Shown here: in pieces, positions 1 to 5,358 of the stretch
Layout of the letters: every line of letters begins with the position of its first letter
Numbering within the stretch: the stretch's first letter is position 1
NCBI GenBank assembly: GCA_017458885.1
Contig: JAFSZQ010000056.1
Span: forward strand, 1-9,109
Direction: 5' to 3'
Source of the DNA: Oscillospiraceae bacterium
GTDB lineage: Bacteria > Bacillota > Clostridia > Oscillospirales > Oscillospiraceae
Length of the DNA: 9,109 bases
Notes under the pieces: generated by a model
Database searches by the model: none
Seen by the model: only the letters and a program-made list of their open reading frames with translations
What the model was told of the DNA's origin: nothing
Position numbers and translations under genes: made by a program

Positions 1-1059
1 CTCGACATCGTGGTACAGGTCGGGCGCACGGGCGTGCTGACGCCGAAGGCGGTCGTGGAGCCGGTGCGGCTCGCGGGCACGACGGTCACGAACGCGACGC
101 TGCACAATCAGGATTTCATCGCCGAGAAGGACATCCGCATCGGCGACACGGTCATCGTGCAGAAGGCGGGGGAGATCATCCCCGAGATCGTGCGCGTGGA
201 CTTCGACAAGCGCCCCGAGGGGCTAAAGCCGTATCGTCTGCCCGACCGCTGCCCCGTCTGCGGCGCAAAGGTCGAGCGGGACGCGGACGGGGCCGCGATG
301 CGCTGCACGGGCGCGGAGTGCCCCGCGCAGCGGCTGCGGTATCTGGAGCATTTCACCTCGCGCGAGGCGATGGACATCGACGGCGTCGGGCCCGCGGTAC
401 TGCGGCAGATGGTGGACGCGGGGCTGGTGCAGACCGCCGCCGACCTCTACCGCCTCACGGTGCAGGACCTCGCGCAGCTCGACCGCATGGGCGAGAAGTC
501 CGCGCAGAACGCGGTGGACGCCATCGAACAGTCGAAGCAAAACGATCTCTCGCGCCTGCTCTGCGGCCTCGGCATCCGCCAGGTCGGCGCGAAGGCGGCG
601 CGGACGCTTGCCCAGCATTTCGGCAGCTTCGACGCGCTGGAGCGCGCGAGCGTCGAGGAGCTGACGGAGATCGACGACGTGGGCGAGATCACGGCGCGGT
701 ATCTCCGCGATTGGCTGGACAGCCCGCAGTCGCAGGACTTGATGCGCCGCTTCCGCGAGGCGGGCGTCAACATGGAGTGTCTGGACAAGCCCACGGACGA
801 CAGTTTTCAGGGCATGACCTTCGTGCTGACGGGCGCGCTGACACGTTTTTCCCGCGATGAGGCAACGGCATTGATCGAATCCAAAGGTGGTAAAGCGAGC
901 GGCTCGGTGTCGAAGAAGACGACCTACGTCGTCGCCGGCGAGGCGGCGGGCAGCAAGCTGACCAAGGCGCGGGAGCTCGGCGTTCCCGTGCTGACCGAGA
1001 ACGAGTTTCTGGCACTGCTGAACGCCGCGCCGGAGGCGGGGCAGACGAGCCTTTTGTGA
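1..1059 (+). CDS. ligA: NAD-dependent DNA ligase LigA, C-terminal part (5' truncated by the window edge)
   Basis: LigA seals nicks in duplex DNA using NAD+ during replication and repair. The reading frame is open from the first base, so the adenylation domain with its KxDG lysine lies upstream, outside the window. What remains is the OB fold (the VGRTGVLTP and LAGTTVTNATLHN segments, about nt 16-230), a four-cysteine zinc finger (Cys codons at 250, 259, 304 and 319), tandem helix-hairpin-helix repeats (including DIDGVG and LGIRQVGAKAA, about nt 370-770) and a C-terminal BRCT domain starting near nt 811 (GMTFVLTGAL) and running to about nt 1020. The domain order is that of complete bacterial LigA, and the C-terminus is intact. 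An alkylation repair gene follows after 7 bp, probably in the same transcript. Codons around nt 841-900 are noticeably less GC-rich than the rest. Identification is secure. Confidence 0.97.
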   Translation, partial: LDIVVQVGRTGVLTPKAVVEPVRLAGTTVTNATLHNQDFIAEKDIRIGDTVIVQKAGEIIPEIVRVDFDKRPEGLKPYRLPDRCPVCGAKVERDADGAAMRCTGAECPAQRLRYLEHFTSREAMDIDGVGPAVLRQMVDAGLVQTAADLYRLTVQDLAQLDRMGEKSAQNAVDAIEQSKQNDLSRLLCGLGIRQVGAKAARTLAQHFGSFDALERASVEELTEIDDVGEITARYLRDWLDSPQSQDLMRRFREAGVNMECLDKPTDDSFQGMTFVLTGALTRFSRDEATALIESKGGKASGSVSKKTTYVVAGEAAGSKLTKARELGVPVLTENEFLALLNAAPEAGQTSLL

Positions 1060-1066
1060 GGAACGC

Positions 1067-1756
1067 ATGGAGCATATCAACGAGGAAATTCTGAAAAGGC
1101 TATTTACTTTACAGGATACCGTATACCAGTCGTTCCAGCGCAAGCTGCTCCCGACCGTGCCGCCGGAGCGGATCATCGGCGTGCGCACGCCGGCGCTGCG
1201 GCACTACGCGCGGGAGCTGCGCGGACGGGAGGAAAAATTCCTCGCCGCGCTGCCGCACCGCTACTTCGACGAGGATCAGCTTCACGCCTTTCTCATTTCC
1301 GAGGAAAAGGAGTTCGACGCGGCGCTCGCGGCGACGGAGGCGTTTTTGCCCTATGTGGACAACTGGGCGACCTGTGACCAGCTCTCGCCGCGCGCGTTTT
1401 TTGCCTCGCGCGCGGAGCTGCTGCCCGCCGTGGAACGCTGGATGGCGTCGGAGCGCCCGTACACGGTGCGCTTCGGCGTGGGGATGCTGCTGCGGCACTA
1501 CCTGGACGCGGCGTTCGACCCCGCGCAGCTCGCGCGCGTCGCGGCTCTGCCGAGCGGGGAATACTACGTCGACATGATGCGGGCGTGGTACTTTGCCACC
1601 GCGCTCGCGAAGCAGTACGACGCGGCGCTGCCGTACCTGCGGGAGCGCCGGCTGGACGCATGGACGCACAACAAGGCGATCCAGAAAGCGATCGAGAGCC
1701 GCCGCGTGAGCGAGGCGCAAAAGACGGCGCTGCGCGCGCTGAAAATCAGAAAATAG
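1067..1756 (+). CDS. DNA alkylation repair protein, AlkD-like DNA glycosylase
   Basis: This 229-residue protein matches the AlkD/HEAT-like-repeat DNA glycosylase family, which excises N3- and N7-alkylated bases without flipping them out. The four residues I recall as the active cleft of Bacillus cereus AlkD (W109, D113, R148, W187) have equivalents here at W100, D104, R135 and W174. The W-to-D spacing (4) and R-to-W spacing (39) are identical to those in AlkD. The family motif near THNKAIQKAI (200-209) is present. Length is normal for the family and there is no signal peptide, so it is cytosolic. The ATG is preceded by a GAGGA ribosome-binding site that overlaps the ligA stop codon, 7 bp away, so co-transcription and coupled translation with ligA are likely. 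Family membership is strong. Catalytic activity is inferred, because some relatives are not glycosylases. Confidence 0.88.
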   Translation: MEHINEEILKRLFTLQDTVYQSFQRKLLPTVPPERIIGVRTPALRHYARELRGREEKFLAALPHRYFDEDQLHAFLISEEKEFDAALAATEAFLPYVDNWATCDQLSPRAFFASRAELLPAVERWMASERPYTVRFGVGMLLRHYLDAAFDPAQLARVAALPSGEYYVDMMRAWYFATALAKQYDAALPYLRERRLDAWTHNKAIQKAIESRRVSEAQKTALRALKIRK

Positions 1757-1759
1757 GGC

Positions 1760-1788
1760 TTGACAGGCGGGGTTTGCCATGCTATACT
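1760..1788 (+). promoter_or_regulatory. Consensus sigma-A promoter for tRNA-Ala
   Basis: A perfect -35 box TTGACA (1760-1765) is separated by 17 bp from a near-perfect -10 box TATACT (1783-1788). It starts 4 bp after the stop codon of the preceding repair gene, and transcription should begin near 1795, giving the tRNA a leader of about 15 nt. This is the strongest promoter sequence in the window, as expected for a stable RNA gene. Confidence 0.88.
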
Positions 1789-1809
1789 CTCATTCGTTCC
1801 GAGCGGTTT

Positions 1810-1885
1810 GGGGGTTTAGCTCAGCTGGGAGAGCGCTTGACTGGCAGTCAAGAGGTCAGCGGTTCGATCCCGCTAATCTCCACCA
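1810..1885 (+). tRNA. tRNA-Ala (anticodon GGC), CCA end encoded
   Basis: The 76 nt fold into a complete cloverleaf. The acceptor stem is 1810-1816 with 1875-1881. The D arm begins GCTC at 1819. The anticodon stem is 1836-1840 with 1848-1852 and holds loop CTGGCAG, anticodon GGC at 1843-1845. The T stem is 1858-1862 with 1870-1874 around TTCGATC. Position 3 is G and position 70 is T, giving the G3:U70 wobble pair that is the identity element for alanyl-tRNA synthetase. The discriminator is A1882 and CCA is genome-encoded at 1883-1885. It reads GCC (and GCU) alanine codons, which suits a GC-rich genome with abundant GCC. It has its own promoter and terminator. Confidence 0.97.
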
Positions 1886-1926
1886 AAAAGAAAAGACGGC
1901 GTAGCCGTCTTTTCTTTTTGGTGGAG
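1878..1926. repeat. Perfect 23-bp inverted repeat with 3-nt loop, overlapping the tRNA 3' end
   Basis: Bases 1878-1900 pair without mismatch with 1904-1926 around the loop GTA. The left arm contains the last 8 nt of the tRNA, including CCA (1878-1885). The right arm carries the complement after the terminator T-tract. The inner part is the terminator hairpin; the outer 7-8 bp is more than a terminator needs. Confidence 0.93.
1886..1919 (+). terminator. Intrinsic terminator of tRNA-Ala
   Basis: The GC-rich core stem GACGGC (1895-1900) pairs with GCCGTC (1904-1909) around loop GTA and is followed by a T-tract TTTTCTTTTT (1910-1919). The matching A-rich left flank makes it nearly symmetrical, so it could also stop transcription on the minus strand. 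Confidence 0.9.
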
Positions 1927-1927
1927 C

Positions 1928-1944
1928 CCGCCGCTTCGCGGCGG
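1928..1944. repeat. GC-rich 7-bp hairpin behind the tRNA terminator
   Basis: CCGCCGC (1928-1934) pairs with GCGGCGG (1938-1944) around a TTC loop. It sits 1 bp beyond the large inverted repeat and about 45 bp before the NYN gene start. It has no T-tract, so it is not an obvious terminator on its own. It may be an RNA stability element, a genome-wide short repeat, or simply part of the gap between tRNA and operon. Confidence 0.6.
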
Positions 1945-1974
1945 CTGGATAGGTATTATGATACCGATAAGAAA

Positions 1975-1981
1975 AGAGGTG
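1975..1981 (+). promoter_or_regulatory. Ribosome-binding site that sets the NYN gene start
   Basis: AGAGGTG lies 6 nt upstream of the ATG at 1988. It favours this start over the in-frame ATG at 1958, which would add ten residues before the conserved NYN core. Confidence 0.75.
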
Positions 1982-1987
1982 TGCAAT

Positions 1988-2761
1988 ATGTTGGACGAGG
2001 GGAAAAAGATCGCCGTATTGATCGACGCGGAGAACATCTCGCCCAAATACATCAAGATATTGCTCGACGAGGCGTCGAACTACGGCACGGTCGTCTATAA
2101 GCGGATCTACGGCGACTGGTCGAAGGGCGCGCTGTCCTCGTGGCACAGCGTCATCCTCGACTATTCGATCCACGCGATCCAGCAGTTTTCCAATACCAAG
2201 GGCAAGAACGCCACGGACTCCGCGATGATCATCGACGCGATGGACCTGCTGCACACGGAGCGCCTGCAGGGCTTTTGCATCGTGTCCTCGGACAGCGATT
2301 TTACGCGGCTCGCAAGCCGCCTGCGCGAGTCGGAGATGCTGGTCATCGGTATGGGCGAGCGGAAAACGCCCGCGTCCTTTATCAGCGCGTGTGACCGGTT
2401 TTCCTATCTGGACGTGCTGTTCGAGGAGAAGAAGAAGGCGGACGAGAAGCACGCCGAGGTAAAAAAGGAGCAGCCGAGCAAGACGGAGGATTCCGCGGAG
2501 ACCGCGTTCAAGACAGGCCGCGATCTGGGCGAGGTCGTCAAGACGATCGGCGAGCTGATCGACGAGCAGTCCGGCGACGACGGCTGGCTGTTCCTCGGCA
2601 GCCTCGGAAACGGGCTGCTCAACCGCTATTCCGACTTCGACGTGCGGAACTTCGGTTATCGCAAGCTGCGGGACTTTGTCCAGTCGCTTGGGATGTTCGA
2701 GTGCCGGTCGCAGGACAACATCTCCTACATTCGCAAGAAAACAAGGAAGGCAAAGACATGA
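1988..2761 (+). CDS. NYN-domain (LabA/DUF88-like) predicted ribonuclease with C-terminal OST-HTH/LOTUS domain
   Basis: This 257-residue soluble protein starts with an NYN domain (about 5-145), the PIN-like nuclease fold. It shows KIAVLIDAENIS (7-18, with D13 and N16), TD at 76-77, and SSDSDF at 100-105 with D102 and D104, which are the acidic cluster expected to bind metal. A charged, lysine/glutamate-rich linker (about 146-176) leads to an OST-HTH/LOTUS domain (about 177-249, including DGWLFLGSLGNGL and FGYRKLRDF), an RNA-binding winged-helix module. This NYN plus LOTUS arrangement is common in bacteria but its substrate is generally unknown. The stop codon overlaps the mrnC start as ATGA, and rqcH follows with another overlap, so the protein is probably made together with two RNA/ribosome factors. 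No strong promoter lies between the tRNA terminator and this gene. Endoribonuclease activity is inferred from the family, not shown. Confidence 0.88.
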   Translation: MLDEGKKIAVLIDAENISPKYIKILLDEASNYGTVVYKRIYGDWSKGALSSWHSVILDYSIHAIQQFSNTKGKNATDSAMIIDAMDLLHTERLQGFCIVSSDSDFTRLASRLRESEMLVIGMGERKTPASFISACDRFSYLDVLFEEKKKADEKHAEVKKEQPSKTEDSAETAFKTGRDLGEVVKTIGELIDEQSGDDGWLFLGSLGNGLLNRYSDFDVRNFGYRKLRDFVQSLGMFECRSQDNISYIRKKTRKAKT

Positions 2762-3171
2762 CCGACTATTTTTCTCCGGCGATGTCCGGCGACGCGCTGC
2801 GCGCCATGAGCAGCATCGCGCTCGCGCACGTCGGCGACGCGGTGTACGAGCTGCTGGCGCGCACCTACCTCTGTCTCCACGGCAAGGCGACGGGCAAGGG
2901 GCTGCACCGCGCGGCGGTGGCGCTCGTGCGCGCCGAGAAGCAGGCGGAGCTGTCCGCGTACGTCCTGCCGCTGCTGAACGGCGAGGAGCGCGACGTGTTC
3001 CGCCGCGGGCGCAACGCGAACGTGCACACCGTCCCACAGCACGCCGCACGGGCGGAGTACCAGACCGCGACGGCGCTCGAGGCGCTGTTCGGCTGGCTGT
3101 ACTTAAAAGGGGAGAAGGAGCGCGCGAACGCGCTCTTCGCCGCGATGATGGAGGGGAACGATGCCGCTTGA
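2758..3171 (+). CDS. mrnC: Mini-ribonuclease III (23S rRNA maturation)
   Basis: Mini-RNase III is a dimeric double-strand-specific endoribonuclease that, in Bacillus, matures the ends of 23S rRNA in the 50S particle. The 137-residue protein has only the RNase III catalytic domain and lacks the dsRNA-binding domain, as is diagnostic of this family. The signature HVGDAVYEL (24-32) carries metal/catalytic residues D27 and E31. RGRNANVHT (83-91) and LEALFGWLYL (107-116, with E108) are the other family blocks. The ATG at 2758 overlaps the upstream stop as ATGA and has an AAGGAAGG ribosome-binding site (2743-2750) inside the NYN gene, so translation is coupled. Its own 3' end overlaps rqcH by 11 bp. 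Length is normal. In Bacillus mrnC sits near cysS and the NYN-family nuclease gene rae1 (yacP); here the NYN neighbour is of a different subfamily. Confidence 0.94.
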   Translation: MTDYFSPAMSGDALRAMSSIALAHVGDAVYELLARTYLCLHGKATGKGLHRAAVALVRAEKQAELSAYVLPLLNGEERDVFRRGRNANVHTVPQHAARAEYQTATALEALFGWLYLKGEKERANALFAAMMEGNDAA

Positions 3172-4909
3172 CGCCGTTTGCCTGCGCGCCCTCGTCCGCG
3201 AGCTGCGAGACGGCTTGACCGGCGCGCGCATCGACAAGGTGCAGCAGCCCGCGCGCGACCAGATCGTGCTGACCGTGCGCGGGCGCGACCGTGTGCTGCT
3301 GAGCGCGAACCCGAACCAGCCGCGCATCCAGTTCACGCGGCAGACGCGCGACAATCCGGCGCAGCCGCCGATGTTCTGTATGCTGCTGCGCAAGCACCTC
3401 GTCGGCGCGCGCATCGAGGCGGTCGAGCAGCCGGACTTGGAGCGCGTCGTTACGCTGACGCTGCGCGCGACGGACGAGCTCGGCGAGACGGGGACGCGGC
3501 GGCTCGTGCTCGAGGCGATGGGGCGCCGCGCGAACCTGCTCCTGCTCGACGGCGAGGGTCGCATCCTCGACTGCCTGCGCCGCGTGGCGCTCGAGGGCGG
3601 CGGGGAGCGCGCGCTGCTGCCGGGGCTGTTTTACCATTTGCCGCCGCCGCTCGCCAAGGCGTCGCTGCTCTCCGAGCCGGACGCGGCGCTCGCGCTGCTC
3701 GACGCGGGCGGGGAAGCGGAGGAGCCGGTCGACCGCTGGCTCGTCGCGCACTATGCCGGCGTCTCGCCGCTCGTTGCGCGCGAGCTCGTCCACCGCGCCT
3801 GCGGCGCGACGGACACGCGGTTCTGCGAGTTGGACGCGCCGCGCCGCGCGGCGCTTATGTGTGAAGTAAAATCACTTGCGGACAGGCTGCAACACGGCGA
3901 TTTCACGCCGACGATGCTCCTGCGCGACGGCAAAGCGGCGGATTTCACCTACCTGCCCATCACGCAGTACGGCGCGGAGACGGCGGTGGAGCCGCGGGAG
4001 AGCTTTTCGGCGCTGCTCGACGAGTTCTACGACCTGCGCGAGCGTCAGGAGATTTGCGCACGGCGGGGAAAAGAGCTGGTGCGCGCAGCGACGACTGCCC
4101 GCGACCGCATGGCGCGCAAGAGCGAGACGCTCAAGCGCGAGTACGCCGCGACGCAGGAGCGGGACCAGCTGCGGCTCTGCGGCGACCTCATCACGGCGAA
4201 TCTCTATCGGATGGAGCGCGGCATGGCGAGCCTCGCGGCGGAGAACTATTACGAGGACGGCCAGCCGGAGGTGCGCATACCGCTCGACCCGCTGCTCACG
4301 CCCCAGCAGAACGCCGCGAAGTACTACAAACGCTACAGCAAGGCGAAGAGCGCCGAGGCGCACCTGCGCGGGCAGATCGCCAAGGCGGAGGCGGAGCGCG
4401 CGTATTTAGAGAGCGTGCTGCAGGAGCTCTCGCTCTCGGAGACGGAGCAGGAGTTCGCGGAGATCCGCCGCGAGCTGCAGGAGACGGGCTATCTGCGCCG
4501 CGGGAGGGAGAAAAAGGAGCAAAAGCGCGCCTTCGCGCCGCGCGAGTACCGCACGAGCGCGGGTCTGCGCGTGCTGGTCGGGCGCAGCAACGCGCAGAAC
4601 GACCAGCTCACGCTCAAGCGCGCGGACAAGCGCGACCTCTGGTTCCACGCGCAGAAGATACACGGCTCGCACGTCATCCTCTGTACGCTCGGAGCCGAGC
4701 CGGACGAGCGGAGCATCACGGAGGCGGCGGCGCTCGCGGCGTATTTTTCGCAGGCGCGGGAGAGCGCGAACGTGCCGGTGGATTACACGAGCGTGAAGTA
4801 CGTCAAAAAGCCCGCCGGCGCGCGGCCGGGATTTGTGGTCTACGAGACGTATCGGACGATATATGTGACGCCGGACGGAAAAAATTTGCCGCCCGAAGGC
4901 GGCAAATGA
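3161..4909 (+). CDS. rqcH: RqcH (Rqc2/NEMF homologue), ribosome quality control alanine-tailing factor
   Basis: RqcH binds peptidyl-tRNA-obstructed 50S subunits and recruits tRNA-Ala to add a C-terminal alanine tail that marks the nascent chain for proteolysis. The family was formerly annotated as fibronectin-binding protein (FbpA/PavA/YloA). The 582-residue protein has the full layout. The NFACT-N domain (from residue 1) includes QPPMFCMLLRKHL at 68-80. A helical, coiled-coil-prone middle spans about 280-455. A C-terminal NFACT-R domain starts near 461 and includes DLWFHA at 492-497 and GSHVIL at 502-507. The position I align to the D97-R98 pair of Bacillus RqcH, needed for tRNA binding, reads E94-R95 here. 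The start is set by GAGGGG at 3151-3156, inside mrnC. The last ten codons also encode the terminator of the convergent rpmB gene. The name RqcH rather than adhesin rests on domain architecture. Confidence 0.94.
   Translation: MPLDAVCLRALVRELRDGLTGARIDKVQQPARDQIVLTVRGRDRVLLSANPNQPRIQFTRQTRDNPAQPPMFCMLLRKHLVGARIEAVEQPDLERVVTLTLRATDELGETGTRRLVLEAMGRRANLLLLDGEGRILDCLRRVALEGGGERALLPGLFYHLPPPLAKASLLSEPDAALALLDAGGEAEEPVDRWLVAHYAGVSPLVARELVHRACGATDTRFCELDAPRRAALMCEVKSLADRLQHGDFTPTMLLRDGKAADFTYLPITQYGAETAVEPRESFSALLDEFYDLRERQEICARRGKELVRAATTARDRMARKSETLKREYAATQERDQLRLCGDLITANLYRMERGMASLAAENYYEDGQPEVRIPLDPLLTPQQNAAKYYKRYSKAKSAEAHLRGQIAKAEAERAYLESVLQELSLSETEQEFAEIRRELQETGYLRRGREKKEQKRAFAPREYRTSAGLRVLVGRSNAQNDQLTLKRADKRDLWFHAQKIHGSHVILCTLGAEPDERSITEAAALAAYFSQARESANVPVDYTSVKYVKKPAGARPGFVVYETYRTIYVTPDGKNLPPEGGK
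4879..4907 (-). terminator. Intrinsic terminator of rpmB embedded in the rqcH 3' end
   Basis: On the minus strand a perfect 10-bp stem (4907-4898 with 4893-4884) closes a TTCG loop flanked by C and G, the extra-stable tetraloop. It runs straight into six T's (4884-4879). The plus-strand copy would have an A-run downstream of nothing useful, so the direction is clearly minus. The whole element lies inside the last codons and stop of rqcH. Confidence 0.85.
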
Positions 4910-4910
4910 A

Positions 4911-4939
4911 AAGAGACAGCCGCAAAGCGGCTGTCTCTT
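4911..4939. terminator. Bidirectional terminator between convergent rqcH and rpmB
   Basis: A perfect 13-bp stem (4911-4923 with 4927-4939) around an AAA loop follows the rqcH stop by 1 bp and precedes the rpmB stop. A T-rich tail follows on the plus strand (TTCGTTTGTT), and TTTTCATTT follows on the minus strand. It should terminate rqcH and act as the first of two terminators for rpmB. Confidence 0.82.
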
Positions 4940-4945
4940 CGTTTG

Positions 4946-5134
4946 TTAGATCGCGCGGGTCACTTTGCCCGAGCGCAGACAGCGGGTACAAACGTACACA
5001 TGGCGGGGCGTACCGTCAACGATCGCCTTGACGCGCTTGACATTGGGCTTCCACATGCGGTTGGAGCGGCGGTGGGAGTGGGAGACCTTGATGCCGAAGG
5101 TCACGCCCTTGTCGCAGAATTCGCACTTTGCCAT
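4946..5134 (-). CDS. rpmB: 50S ribosomal protein L28, zinc-binding four-cysteine form
   Basis: L28 is a small structural protein of the large ribosomal subunit. The 62-residue product begins MAKCEFCDKG and ends with CTRCLRSGKVTRAI. The two CxxC pairs (C4/C7 and C49/C52) form the zinc ribbon of the C+ type of L28. The basic core between them (SHSHRRSNRMWKPNVKR, 18-34) is typical. The start is fixed by an excellent ribosome-binding site, AAGGAGGTG on the minus strand (5149-5141), 6 nt before the ATG. Longer in-frame extensions upstream lack family similarity. The gene stands alone on the minus strand between two plus-strand operons, with its own promoter and two terminators. I see no obvious Zur-like operator near the promoter. 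Confidence 0.97.
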   Translation of the reverse strand: MAKCEFCDKGVTFGIKVSHSHRRSNRMWKPNVKRVKAIVDGTPRHVYVCTRCLRSGKVTRAI

Positions 5135-5198
5135 CCGTTGCACCTCCTTGCTGTAATCAAATCGACTGGATCGGGTCGTCCCCGAACAAGCATTTGAT

Positions 5199-5227
5199 AT
5201 GATAACAGATGGAACCGCAAAATGCAA
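5199..5227 (-). promoter_or_regulatory. Probable rpmB promoter
   Basis: On the minus strand TTGCAT (5227-5222) is followed after 17 bp by TATCAT (5204-5199), a five-of-six -10 box. Transcription would start near 5192, giving a leader of about 57 nt. The -35 box is only a partial match. Confidence 0.65.
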
Positions 5228-5253
5228 GGGCAAATTTGAAAAAAACCGAAAAA

Positions 5254-5282
5254 TTTTTGACGCGCCGCATCGGCGCGAAAAA
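5254..5282. repeat. Imperfect palindrome between the divergent rpmB and hprK promoters
   Basis: CGCGCCG (5261-5267) pairs with CGGCGCG (5271-5277) around CAT. With a 2-nt bulge (GA, 5259-5260) the pairing continues as TTTTT (5254-5258) with AAAAA (5278-5282). It lies upstream of both promoters, in the most A/T-tract-rich stretch of the window. It may be an operator or a DNA-shape element; it is not a convincing terminator in either direction. Confidence 0.5.
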
Positions 5283-5294
5283 TCCGCGTTTTGC

Positions 5295-5323
5295 TTGTAA
5301 ATGGAAGCGGAACCGTTTATAAT
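5295..5323 (+). promoter_or_regulatory. Promoter of the hprK operon
   Basis: TTGTAA (5295-5300) and a perfect -10 box TATAAT (5318-5323) are spaced by 17 bp. Transcription should start near 5330, leaving a leader of about 30 nt before the hprK ATG. As the downstream genes are tightly packed, this probably drives hprK-murB-rapZ-whiA and beyond. Confidence 0.8.
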
Positions 5324-5358
5324 GTGACGTACATAGAATACGGTCGGAGGAACGCGCC

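Noticed and set aside
1810..1885. The neighbouring tRNA-Ala as the dedicated tailing substrate of RqcH
   Set aside because: The anticodon is GGC, while the tRNA-Ala reported with RqcH is mainly the UGC type; proximity alone does not support the claim.
1875..1926. tRNA 3' end plus repeat considered as an integration attachment site
   Set aside because: Attachment sites duplicate the tRNA end as a direct repeat flanking an element; here the copy is inverted and no integrase or element is present.
1958..1987. Upstream ATG for the NYN gene
   Set aside because: The ten extra residues are not part of the NYN core, the codon lies in a small dyad (1952-1965), and the ribosome-binding site fits the ATG at 1988.
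1856..3793. Long minus-strand open frame of 645 codons antisense to tRNA-Ala, the NYN gene, mrnC and rqcH
   Set aside because: It is arginine-rich low-complexity translation typical of the complement of GC-rich genes, it reads through the tRNA, and the plus-strand frames carry clear protein families.
5156..5198. 7-bp inverted repeat ATCAAAT/ATTTGAT (5156-5162, 5192-5198) considered as an rpmB leader hairpin or riboswitch
   Set aside because: The distal arm falls at or upstream of the predicted start of the rpmB transcript, so the stem would not form fully in the RNA, and no known L28 leader motif is visible.
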